Under the pieces are notes generated by a model. The model did not search any database and was not told the origin of the DNA. It saw only the letters and a program-made list of their open reading frames with translations. A DNA stretch of 64,000 bases from Mermis nigrescens (taxonomy: Eukaryota > Nematoda > Enoplea > Mermithida > Mermithidae): the NCBI GenBank assembly GCA_036768485.1, contig JAVLUZ010000169.1:1353314-1417313 (forward strand), written 5' to 3'. The position numbers and the translations under genes are program-made. Shown one piece after another: positions 11,506 through 18,412 of the stretch; the stretch's first letter is position 1; each line of letters starts with the position of its first letter.

Positions 11506-12016
11506 CTTCTTACCCTCCAGCGATGCCTAAGGCGTCTGCGTCCTGCCAATAACAGTTTCAATTTGTAGCGAAAAAATAAGGTGTGCACTGTCATTTCATA
11601 CTCTGTGTACAATTTAGTGTGTACGTCAGGTTATTTTGATTGCATCAGTCCTTACGCGTTTTTGAGATCGTTTCAGTTGCGCATCACTTCTGGCGCTTGT
11701 TATAACAATTGGGGATGTCCTGTGCTTTTCCTTTTTAAGCTAAATTAGGGTCCATTGTTGTAACGGACCTTACAAAAATTGACTTAAAATCCAAAATCAG
11801 GGTAGTACTAAGACATTTATTATAGTCCTATTATCTGTCCCCTACAACATAATTCTTATGGGTTAAAATGCGCTTGACCCGCCATCTTTTCGGTTGACCA
11901 CTGTCCACCTTTCTCTCTTGAAAAACATATCCATGCATCACATAGAGTGTTCTTAACGTTTAGCGTATAGTACGTTTGTTTGGAGGTCATATCTTGAATA
12001 AACATTAACCTCGTGC
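11506..12016. other. Sub-terminal region downstream of the TBP gene
   Basis: Non-coding apart from the TBP 3' fragment annotated at 11634-11715. No further gene, hairpin or ribozyme recognised. Confidence 0.4.
11634..11715 (-). pseudogene. Duplicated 3' fragment of the TBP gene
   Basis: The stretch containing TTTTGATTGCATCAGTC, CCTTACGCGTTTTTGAGATC and GCGCTTGTTATAACAATT closely parallels 12022-12105 inside the 3' end of the adjacent TBP gene (TTTTGAATGCATCAGTC, GTTACGCGTTTTTGAAATC, GCGCCTGTTATTACAATT). It corresponds to the C-terminal ~28 codons. It is a partial, decayed duplicate next to the intact gene. Confidence 0.65.
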
Positions 12017-12553
12017 TCAAAATATTTTGAATGCATCAGTCAAACACGTTACGCGTTTTTGAAATCGTTCCAGTTGGGCTTCATTTCTTGCGCCTGTTAT
12101 TACAATTTTTCCCGTCGTAAAAATAAGGGCAGAGGGTGGGCCATCCGGAAATCGTATTTTCAAACCGGGGAATAATTCTTGTTCGTATTCAACAAATTTT
12201 TTGTGCGCTTGAGCAAGAGCGCGTAAATTTATATTTGCGCCTAAATTTCCCGAACCCACAATATTGCGAATTTTGTGTTCAGTTAGTTTTAGCTCGTATC
12301 CACTTTTCTCCAACATTTCGCAAATTTTTATGTTCGCAATTTTATTTTGTTCAACGCTTTTAGCACCAATGCATACCAATTTTCCCGAACTGAACAATAG
12401 GCCCGTTGCTTTTGGTTCGCTTATTCGAATTATTGCCGCATTGAATCTTTTGTGGTCAAATTCCACTCCATCACAATTTCTCTTAATTTTATACAAATTT
12501 AAAAGCTTAGAAGAGACTCGAGCTGTAGAAACAACATTTCGAATCGTAACCAT
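12017..12553 (-). CDS. TATA-binding protein (TBP) core homologue encoded by the Polinton
   Basis: The 178-residue product is almost exactly the length of the TBP saddle core and shows both halves of its internal repeat. Half 1 contains IRNVVSTARV (4-13), RFNAAIIRISEPKATGLLF (36-54) and SSGKLVCIGAKS (55-66). Half 2 contains HKIRNIVGSGNLG (93-105), ELFPGLKIRF (126-135) and ALIFTTGKIVITGAR (142-156). The four phenylalanines that kink DNA in TBP are all present at F37, F54, F128 and F145. I chose the ATG at 12553, since upstream codons need a non-ATG start. A TATAAATA box lies 34-41 bp upstream, directly after the minor capsid stop. It is the last gene before the left terminus. Expected role: recognise TATA promoters, perhaps those of the element itself. 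A homologue sits at the same place in Polinton 2, so this is an element gene and not a chance host insertion. Confidence 0.9.
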   Translation of the reverse strand: MVTIRNVVSTARVSSKLLNLYKIKRNCDGVEFDHKRFNAAIIRISEPKATGLLFSSGKLVCIGAKSVEQNKIANIKICEMLEKSGYELKLTEHKIRNIVGSGNLGANINLRALAQAHKKFVEYEQELFPGLKIRFPDGPPSALIFTTGKIVITGARNEAQLERFQKRVTCLTDAFKIF

Positions 12554-12586
12554 GATTGAGAATGATAAATTTTTAATAGACACGGC

Positions 12587-12594
12587 TATTTATA
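12587..12594 (-). promoter_or_regulatory. TATA box of the TBP gene (TATAAATA)
   Basis: Located just 3' of the minor capsid stop codon and 34-41 bp before the TBP ATG, implying a 5' leader of only a few bases. Polinton 2 has TATAAATG at the matching place (46754-46761). Confidence 0.7.
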
Positions 12595-12595
12595 T

Positions 12596-13333
12596 CTAAA
12601 AATATGAAGGTTTAATTTTTCTAAAATGTAGCTTGACAATAACTTTTCCAGAAATAAACGGTATTAATAGATCCAAATCGTCTTTTATGTTTATTTCTAT
12701 GCTAGAAATATCTTTTACGAGGACGGGTATGTAGTGAGGAAAATCATAGATTCTGTCAATGATGTTAGGGTATGTTCCTTCCACGTTTATGATGCGCAAA
12801 AGAGGGGCTGAAACGTCTCCTACGATCTGGGGTTCTAAAATATTTGCATAGACGTACAAGGTTTCAAGACCACCCCCCACCAAGTCCGGCTCCTTATCCG
12901 ACCATCCTGTATCGTTTAGTAGTGTTTCTTTAAATCCTAAAATATGTGCTATTCTTTCGGACAGTTTCACTGATTTCACAAAGCGTTCGAGTATCATTAC
13001 AGAAACCCGTTTTATTGAAGTGTAATAATTGAATTCTACTCCTTCTACTTTTTCTATACAAAATTTCATAGCCTCTATAAATTCCTGGATGGAGTCGTAG
13101 CATCCTTCCTGCATTTGAAGTTTATATTCAATACCATCTGCATCTATAACTTTAATTTCCGTTTCGTGTTTTCTTATTGTTTGCCAATTATGGGGGTAAA
13201 TAAATTCCGAGAGACCACACTCCCAATCACCGATTAATTTTAATTTTTGCGGTAAATGTACAATAAACTTTGAAGGCGTATTTTGTCTATCGCTTATCGT
13301 GTTGCTAGGCAAAGTTATGTAAAATTGATCCAT
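12596..13333 (-). CDS. Minor capsid (penton-type, single jelly-roll) protein
   Basis: An intact frame of about 245 residues starts at the ATG at 13333 (MDQFYITLPSN). The opening FYITLPSN...NTPSKFIVHLP...GDWECGLSEFIYP is characteristic of the conserved Polinton/adintovirus minor capsid family, which forms the vertex capsomers. Expected to act in virion assembly with the major capsid protein. The start overlaps the end of the protease reading frame, as expected in a compact late cluster. The TBP TATA box begins immediately after its stop. A decayed homologue is at 46018-46752. Identification is by overall family resemblance and gene order, not a structural model. Confidence 0.75.
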   Translation of the reverse strand: MDQFYITLPSNTISDRQNTPSKFIVHLPQKLKLIGDWECGLSEFIYPHNWQTIRKHETEIKVIDADGIEYKLQMQEGCYDSIQEFIEAMKFCIEKVEGVEFNYYTSIKRVSVMILERFVKSVKLSERIAHILGFKETLLNDTGWSDKEPDLVGGGLETLYVYANILEPQIVGDVSAPLLRIINVEGTYPNIIDRIYDFPHYIPVLVKDISSIEINIKDDLDLLIPFISGKVIVKLHFRKIKPSYF

Positions 13334-13823
13334 TTTTGACAAATTTGGTTTATGATAAAATCTTCATCTATGACTGAGGTGTTTATCTTAAATAGACTAT
13401 TTACAAAACCCGTTACAAATTCATCAGCATAACTTTTTTCTAAACTTTTTAAAATTAGTTTCATGGGCACCCCCTGTACCTCCAAATTAAAAAATAAACA
13501 CACATTTGGCCGCACGTAGACGTTAGTGGCTGCTGCACGCATTTTTTATTATGCTTAATTTTTGTAGCATACTGTAGAATATAATTTTGTGTATGATTAT
13601 CAGGCGCTAAGCCGTAGCTGTCGAAATAGTCGCACGAGTCATGCACGTCAAAATACATGCACGTCCAATGCGAACCAGGTTGGGTACTAGGGTCCATATT
13701 CATTACCAATGCAGCAGGTTTGCTAAAAATGGGTGGTAATTTATCGCTTGGGAAAACACCAAGAAAATTTTGACCGACCGCTTGGTCGCCTTTTAATACA
13801 CTATTTAGTTGAAAGGTATTCAT
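13315..13823 (-). pseudogene. Adenain-like cysteine protease, one frame break
   Basis: Maturation protease of the C5/Ulp1-like fold that trims capsid precursors in Polintons and adenoviruses. The N-terminal frame (13461-13823) carries the catalytic elements in the usual order: His in GSHW, an acidic residue in YFDSYG, and the nucleophile in STCGQMC. The C-terminal third continues in another frame (13315-13542, GVPMKLILKSLEKSYADEF). The shift lies at the five-C run 13470-13474. It sits between the capsid genes. If the run length is a sequencing error the gene is intact, otherwise it is truncated after the active-site Cys. Length and context fit the family. Confidence 0.8.
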
Positions 13824-13825
13824 TT

Positions 13826-15126
13826 TTAAGCGTTATAATCATACATAACATTCCGGTTCTTATCTAGCATTACTAAATTATCAAACTCGGCATAAACAAT
13901 CACTTCAAGGCCCGTATCGGGAATTTTTTCGGCAAATGATATTTCAATGCTAGTTGTACCTTCCCTAATTAAATCCCAATGTCCGCCGTCATCTTCGTCT
14001 GGAGTCAAATCAAATGCAAACAGACACTGACCATTTTTGAACCCTTCTCTTGTCACACCGTTCCCTTTATTGTCCCGACTAATATCAAGTGTTTCGAATA
14101 ATTGATCAAAAGCTCTAAGGTACTTGTTATTTTTAAAGTCTAGCCTGAATGGGTGGGAGGGAAAGGTAACGCCCCCACAAATTACTTTTGCATCGTTTAT
14201 ACTGTATGATTTAAAATTGAAAGGAGATTTTTTTATATTTCCCCTATACGCATCTGCATCCACACATCCAAAAATAATGCGTCTAGGAAGCTGCCCTGAG
14301 AATAATGTGTTAAGGGGAGTAGATTGACAAGTGCTAGGTATATGTATATTCATCATTGTAACTCTGCGCACGGGGTATTTAATAGTGTTTGATGCAAGTA
14401 CTCTTTCGATAGCTAGTCCAGTGCTTTCTAAAATTTCTGCCTTTCGTACGCAAAACTTCATTTGTTGAATACTTAAATGCGCATTTTCGGCACCCTTAAA
14501 ACTTTGCAAAACAAACGCGTCAGGATTTCTGTTTAATTCAAGCCTGACGTCAGTATAATTTAGTAAAAACCTGTCTTGTAAAAATAAATCAATGTGTAGT
14601 GGCGCGCTTAATTCAACTATAGTCTTATCTGCAAAAAATGCTATGCGTTTTCTCAATCCATAATTGTCTTCTGTGTCGTTATAACCCGGACTATCTACGA
14701 TGTACAAAGCAGATTGCAAGTGCGAATTTTTAGCATCCCACCCATAATTCAGTTCAGTCTCTAAAAATGCTCTGTATGCATATTTATCTCCGCTGTCATG
14801 TACGAGCTTATTATTTAAAAAAGTTTCACTTGACGAAATAGAGTTTTGGCGATCAGATTTATAGGGCCTACATCAGGCGCTGTGCCATCAGCCTGAGGCG
14901 TTCCTTTAGATATAGAAATTTGCATGTAAATATAATTTTTGTTTAGCTGTAAGAAATGAGGATCTGGAGGAATATGAAATTCGTATGGGCCCTCATCAGT
15001 AACAGGGTTGGTCAGATTTATCTCATCCCAATACCCTCGTTTTATGGCTACCTGGGTAGGCGGTACAGTGAAAAAATCAAGTTCGCTTTTTGTACTAGCG
15101 ACTGAGAATGAATCGATTAAAGACAT
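13826..15126 (-). pseudogene. Major capsid protein (F54H12.2-type), one frame break
   Basis: An N-terminal block (14815-15126, starting MSLIDSFSVASTKSELDFF) and a large C-terminal block (13826-14719, starting QSALYIVDSPGYND) resemble the widespread family annotated in animal genomes as F54H12.2-like, assigned as the hexon-type double jelly-roll capsid protein of Polintons and adintoviruses. Motifs such as LFSGQLPRRIIFGCVDADA and FDLTPDEDDGGHWDL are in the distal block. The upstream frame runs into TAA right after a T6 run (plus strand A6, 14817-14822), and homology continues in the -1 frame. Polinton 2 has the identical T6 and stop. This may be an inherited mutation, a systematic homopolymer error or programmed slippage. 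Confidence 0.78.
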
Positions 15127-15548
15127 TATTTCTTTTTACTTCGTTTTTGAGTTGAAAATACGTCAACACGAAGTTCTTTTATAGGCTTGGGTCGGGTGCC
15201 CAAACCTCGCCCCGTTTGCCGTTGTAATTTGTCACTAGCTTGTTTTAGCAAATTAGCTGCGCCTTCTTTTCCGTGTGCTTGCATTGATTGAACAATATTA
15301 CGGCCGTCGAGTACATCTGCGGCAATATGTGCACCCGTAGACAGAGCTTGTTTTCCCACACTAGATGCTGCTGATTTAAAAATAGGTATAGCCATCCGAA
15401 AAAGTGAACGGAAAAAGCTACCAAGTCCAGCCCCTCTTTGGTACGGCATTCCCTTGAACCCTACCATACCGTATCCGACCTGGGAAGCCTGGTCGGTATA
15501 GTAGTCTAACCAAGCGTTAAAATTATCTGGATTGAATTGTTGTCTCAT
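15126..15548 (-). CDS. Small basic virion protein with Gly-rich membrane-active-like segment
   Basis: 140 residues from the ATG at 15548. It contains YGMVGFKGMPYQRGAGLGSF followed by an amphipathic FFRSLFRMAIPIFKSA stretch (about 47-62) and a Lys/Arg-rich tail ending KRSKKK. Similar short proteins lie next to the major capsid gene in other Polintons and resemble adenovirus pVI/core proteins in size and composition, so a role in virion core or membrane disruption is inferred, not shown. Its stop overlaps the major capsid start. Decayed homologue at 43807-44218. Confidence 0.65.
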   Translation of the reverse strand: MRQQFNPDNFNAWLDYYTDQASQVGYGMVGFKGMPYQRGAGLGSFFRSLFRMAIPIFKSAASSVGKQALSTGAHIAADVLDGRNIVQSMQAHGKEGAANLLKQASDKLQRQTGRGLGTRPKPIKELRVDVFSTQKRSKKK

Positions 15549-15594
15549 TTTTTGTAAAATTCTTTTTAGTGTTTAATTATGCTTTAAATTTCTT

Positions 15595-16278
15595 TTATAG
15601 ATTTATCCAGTATTTCAGTGGCTTTTTCTCTTCTGACGCTGGCGTAGAAAATGACTGAGATGGCGATGCATAAACTTGGTTTTGCAATAAATTCAATCGA
15701 GTTTTATTTACAATAGATTCTTTTGGAATATTTTCATCGATTAATTTTTGGAGAAAAATTTCAGCACCGATAGGTGGTTCAGATTTTCGAATACGTGAAA
15801 AATCGGAAACTAAATCAACAATGTTCGATCCCGCAATTTTATTACCATCAATAATCATTTCTCCTTTGTCTGCCCATTTTATGTGTGGGCTTTTCCGAGC
15901 ATATTTAAGTAATAGTGAAGCTTGTTTCTGCCATTTTCGGGGTACTGTGCTAAATACTGCTTCTTCTACAACATCTGTCTTTATAGGTTCCATAGGTTCT
16001 TTCATTTCTTGCTTGGCTGTATGCAAAAATTTAGCGTCTGCTGCTCTCTCTTCCTTAATTTCGAGCTGTAACGGTTTTTCAAGATCCTGCTTAGCTGTTT
16101 GATACCTACGCAAAATTTGATTATATTGTAAAATTTTAGCGTCCATAGGTAACGAATTATCGTTTAAAATATTCATCATTTCACGATCTAGATTTGACAC
16201 GTACCTAGAAGTGCTTTCATTTTCTCCCCGAGCAAGCTCGTGGGGGACTAGAATCATTTTGTTTGTATGAATCATCAT
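15595..16278 (-). CDS. Conserved Polinton protein of unknown function (227 aa)
   Basis: Intact frame starting MMIHTNKMILVPHELAR. The N-terminal part (LDREMMNILNDNSLPMDAKI, then QYNQILRRYQ) is the recognisable conserved block of a protein found in the late cluster of many Polintons. The middle is charged and helical. A second block, FSTVPRKWQKQASLLLKY followed by IDGNKIAGSNIVDLVSDFS, lies near 110-160. No enzyme motif or TM segment. The start overlaps the stop of the preceding small gene (ATGATGA), suggesting coupled translation. Probably virion-associated from context only. Homologue at 43079-43759. Confidence 0.7.
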   Translation of the reverse strand: MMIHTNKMILVPHELARGENESTSRYVSNLDREMMNILNDNSLPMDAKILQYNQILRRYQTAKQDLEKPLQLEIKEERAADAKFLHTAKQEMKEPMEPIKTDVVEEAVFSTVPRKWQKQASLLLKYARKSPHIKWADKGEMIIDGNKIAGSNIVDLVSDFSRIRKSEPPIGAEIFLQKLIDENIPKESIVNKTRLNLLQNQVYASPSQSFSTPASEEKKPLKYWINL

Positions 16279-16616
16279 TTAATAATTGCATCTGCTAAAA
16301 GCTGCCCTGCTATTCCTAATATAGGCGCAAGTAAGGCAGGAAGGAAACCACCCTTTTGTACCAATATGTCCTTTTTCTTTTTTATTGATATATTTGAAGC
16401 AGATAGGTTGCGCAGCTGTGTCTTAAATTTACTCAATTTTTCGAACTCGATCGGTTTTAAAGGGACATTACCATTTAGTACGTTGAGTATGCATTCGCAT
16501 AAGCATAAAATTAGGTCATTTTCTGCATTTTCTAATATTGCCTTACGTTGTTTAGGTTTTGCCTTAGACAACACGTCGATGTAGCTAATGTGTTTCTGTA
16601 AACGTTTTGGAGCCAT
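16275..16616 (-). CDS. Small Lys-rich protein with hydrophobic C-terminus, late cluster
   Basis: 113 residues. A basic N-terminal half (PKRLQKHI, KAKPKQRKAILENAENDLILC) is followed by a Lys stretch SIKKKKDILVQKGG and a hydrophobic tail FLPALLAPILGIAGQLLADA (about 90-110). The KKKxxLxQ-GGFLPALLAPIL signature recurs in Polinton/adintovirus small virion proteins, often compared with adenovirus pX. DNA condensation or membrane interaction is plausible but inferred. A TATAAAAG box lies 32-39 bp before the ATG. Homologue at 42724-43082. Confidence 0.68.
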   Translation of the reverse strand: MAPKRLQKHISYIDVLSKAKPKQRKAILENAENDLILCLCECILNVLNGNVPLKPIEFEKLSKFKTQLRNLSASNISIKKKKDILVQKGGFLPALLAPILGIAGQLLADAIIK

Positions 16617-16647
16617 TTTTTATTTTGACCTAAAATATGTTTAGGTT

Positions 16648-16655
16648 CTTTTATA
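16648..16655 (-). promoter_or_regulatory. TATA box (TATAAAAG) of the small virion gene
   Basis: 32-39 bp upstream of the ATG at 16616, nearly the same spacing as at the TBP gene. It overlaps the 3' end of the ATPase gene. Confidence 0.6.
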
Positions 16656-17268
16656 CCTTTTCGGTGTAAACAACTGGGTTTTTTGAGAAAATTTTAGCGC
16701 GGAGACGTAAATTTTCAGGTGTAGATTGTGTCAAGTCGACCAAAAGGAAAGAAAACGCTTCTTTTGTAGCATCATTAAAGGCTTCCAGAAAAAACTTAGG
16801 ATTATGAGGGTAAAGCTGACGGGCTAGTGTTTGTACCTGGAGCCGATCAGACGGATTCTTCATTAAAACTAAATATTCAGTGTTTATGCGACATGTTCTT
16901 AAACCTTTAAAAAATATGTTTTGAACGATATTTATTACAGAAATATCCCAATGATGACAACCGCGTGTAAATAATAAATCATTTTTTGCTTCTTGCATAA
17001 GATCATCTATTATAATTAATTGTGGTTCACTGCTATGTTGCCTAACTAGACTTAAATCAGGGGGACCTTTCATGAAAATTACGCTAGTTTCCATCTCTTT
17101 ATGTAAACTTTGATCTTCTGCGAAAAACCACCATATAAATTTCGGAGGTGGATGAATAAAATTATTTGCATTTTTTACAAGCTGTTTTACAAAAGTTGAT
17201 TTTCCAGCCTTTGTGGGGCCGGCTACAATACAAGTAAAGGGGTGTTTAAATCGGAGATCCATTTTCAT
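16651..17268 (-). CDS. FtsK/HerA-type genome-packaging ATPase
   Basis: Intact 205-residue frame. Walker A is GPTKAGKST (17-25) after the strand FTCIVA. Walker B is LIIIDD (84-89). Downstream VINIVQNIFFKG and INTEYLVLMKNP match the sensor region of the A32-like packaging ATPases of Polintons, adintoviruses and virophages. Size is normal for this group. It would pump element DNA into capsids. Two ATGs, 17268 and 17262, are possible. A TATATTAG box lies just upstream, itself abutting ribozyme B. The copy in Polinton 2 has lost both Walker A glycines. Confidence 0.88.
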   Translation of the reverse strand: MKMDLRFKHPFTCIVAGPTKAGKSTFVKQLVKNANNFIHPPPKFIWWFFAEDQSLHKEMETSVIFMKGPPDLSLVRQHSSEPQLIIIDDLMQEAKNDLLFTRGCHHWDISVINIVQNIFFKGLRTCRINTEYLVLMKNPSDRLQVQTLARQLYPHNPKFFLEAFNDATKEAFSFLLVDLTQSTPENLRLRAKIFSKNPVVYTEKV

Positions 17269-17291
17269 TACGTGTATGAATTGTGCTTTTT

Positions 17292-17299
17292 CTAATATA
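17292..17299 (-). promoter_or_regulatory. TATA-like box (TATATTAG) of the ATPase gene
   Basis: 24-31 bp before the ATPase ATG and 3 bp from the 3' end of the HDV-like ribozyme. The same ribozyme-to-box spacing occurs in Polinton 2 (42037-42044). Confidence 0.5.
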
Positions 17300-17302
17300 G
17301 AT

Positions 17303-17374
17303 GAAGCTCTCTCTGCCAGCTGCTTATGCAGCTGCCCAGCCTGCGGGACGAGGACCCGGAGCTTCAGCGCAGGC
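17303..17374 (-). ncRNA. HDV-like self-cleaving ribozyme B
   Basis: Read 5' to 3' on the minus strand, the segments fit the nested double-pseudoknot order of HDV ribozymes: P1 GCCUGC, P2 GAAGCU, P3 GGG, L3 UCCUCGU, P3' CCC, P1' GCAGGC, junction UGGG, P4 CAGCUGC-AUAA-GCAGCUG, J4/2 GCAGAGAG, P2' AGCUUC. All stems are perfect. L3 and the junction match HDV, and J4/2 has the C-N-R-A pattern with the expected catalytic C. Predicted cleavage is just 5' of P1, near 17374-17375. It lies in the gap between the unknown gene (stop at 17435) and the ATPase, preceded by an A-rich tract and followed at once by the ATPase TATA box. Fold inferred by hand, activity not shown. Confidence 0.87.
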
Positions 17375-17425
17375 CGAAAAATTTTTTTTTGTTCTTTTTT
17401 GTTTTATTATTTTTTTCAGGCGAAC
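17375..17425 (-). other. A-rich tract upstream of ribozyme B
   Basis: On the coding strand this 3'-UTR stretch is almost only A with A7, A6 and A9 runs and a few T/C/G, including an AATAAA. It ends ~8 nt before the predicted ribozyme cleavage point, so cleavage would leave an mRNA with a template-encoded A-rich end. The hexamer also allows ordinary polyadenylation. Confidence 0.6.
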
Positions 17426-17434
17426 GTACATTTT

Positions 17435-17820
17435 TCACAAATTTAGGTTTTCTATATTGCTCATGATACGCTCAATTTGCGTATCAACAGTATTTTCAGT
17501 TGACAGTGTCCAAACAACGCGACGTTCTGGCCGAATATGTTGCCACATTTCGACAAAGAAAGATGTTTCGAAACGGGCCATTTGCCGCTCTAAGGCAATA
17601 GCAAAATGCCAGAAGCCGCGCCGTTTGTTTTTTCCTGTCAACTCACGCTGCGTGTTGTATTGCGCAGCAGCCGCTTTCCACTGATCCTTGTAGGCATCAG
17701 AGAAGCGGTTCCAAAAATACGTAGCGACCCGAGCAAGTTGGTAATCATTGTATGGAAATTGAGAAAAATCCGAGCCAGCTCGGAACGAAAGGTAACAAAG
17801 ATTTGCTGACCAGAAGACAT
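17435..17820 (-). pseudogene. Conserved Polinton protein of unknown function, one frame break
   Basis: Begins MSSGQQIFVTFRSELARIF at the ATG 17820 and ends ...RIMSNIENLNL at 17435. About 128 residues if the frame is followed, with aromatic and Arg-rich segments (GFWHFAIALERQMARFETS; VEMWQHIRPERRVVW) and no motif known to me. The frame breaks at the A5 run 17764-17768, where the Polinton 2 copy has one more base and reads on. A divergent homologue is present in both arms of element 3 (48839-49164, 51995-52358), so the gene is widely kept. It has its own TATA box and conserved leader. Confidence 0.65.
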
Positions 17821-17879
17821 TTTCGACCGCACAGTAAGTGAAAATTTTTAAGAATGATGCTTTTTTAAATTTTCAATCC

Positions 17880-17887
17880 CTTATATA
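17880..17887 (-). promoter_or_regulatory. TATA box (TATATAAG) with conserved leader
   Basis: 60-67 bp before the ATG at 17820. Box and leader (GGGATTGAAAATTT, then CATCATT, then TGTGCGGTCGAAA right before ATG) are nearly duplicated in front of the next gene upstream, 18215-18283. Confidence 0.7.
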
Positions 17888-17897
17888 GACTCCAGCT

Positions 17898-18215
17898 CTA
17901 TTCCGATGCTATTTTTAGCAAGCTTTCTTCCCGTCGTGAAGCCATATTTTTTCTTTCTTCCAAGTGTCTCTCAAGAACTGCGATCCCAGCCTCTTGTCTC
18001 GCCTTATTGTATTCCAAACATTTTGGACACATTGGTATCGAAAAAAATAAGTTACCCGAATCTGTTCTAAAACAGTCTCGTTCTTCGCAAATTTTTTGGC
18101 AAAAATAACAAAGTTCGATCGTTAGCGCATACATTGGCCGAGGCAAGTTGCGGGAGCACAACTGAATTGGAGCTTTAATCTTCTTTGAACGTAATTCAGG
18201 AGCAGAAGAGTCCAT
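17898..18215 (-). CDS. Small Cys-finger protein, unknown function
   Basis: 105 residues, intact. A basic N-terminus is followed by CYFCQKICEERDCF and, about 20 residues on, MCPKCLEYNKARQ: two CxxC pairs that could bind one zinc ion. The C-terminus is a charged helix. Homologues: decayed copy in Polinton 2 (41116-41434) and a divergent one in element 3 (49812-50021: CYFCQ...CPKCCDFNRAMQEAG), where spacing and the two CxxC pairs are kept. It could be a regulatory or nucleic-acid-binding protein; no closer assignment is possible. Confidence 0.72.
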   Translation of the reverse strand: MDSSAPELRSKKIKAPIQLCSRNLPRPMYALTIELCYFCQKICEERDCFRTDSGNLFFSIPMCPKCLEYNKARQEAGIAVLERHLEERKNMASRREESLLKIASE

Positions 18216-18275
18216 TTTTCGACCGCACAGTTATAGCAATAATTTTAAAAATGATGATTTTTAAATTTTCAATCC

Positions 18276-18283
18276 CTTTTATA
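18276..18283 (-). promoter_or_regulatory. TATA box (TATAAAAG) with conserved leader
   Basis: 61-68 bp before the ATG at 18215. Followed by GGGATTGAAAATTT...ATCATC...TGTGCGGTCGAAAA-ATG, a near copy of the leader at 17820-17887. Confidence 0.7.
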
Positions 18284-18296
18284 CTTTCTGAGCTGA

Positions 18297-18409
18297 GTAC
18301 TATTTTTAGCACCGGAAAAACTGGATTTATCCGAATCTGTTTTAAAGCAGTATCTCTCTCTGAACAAATTTTTAACTATGCATGCTTTTTATTAGAAGTT
18401 TCTTATATA
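18297..18409 (-). pseudogene. Decayed duplicate of the Cys-finger gene with its TATA box
   Basis: A TATATAAG box (18402-18409) directly follows the integrase end. Downstream, TTTAAAACAGATTCGGATAAATCC echoes the TTTTAGAACAGATTCGGGTAAC segment of the neighbouring Cys-finger gene (around 18050-18075). The same remnant stands in Polinton 2 at about 40930-41040, so the duplication predates both. Confidence 0.5.
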
Positions 18410-18412
18410 GAT

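Noticed and set aside
14815..14830. Classical -1 frameshift heptamer T-TTT-TTA at the major capsid break
   Set aside because: The heptamer is in the phase of the downstream frame, not the upstream one, so simultaneous slippage of two tRNAs does not fit. Only P-site or transcriptional slippage remains possible.
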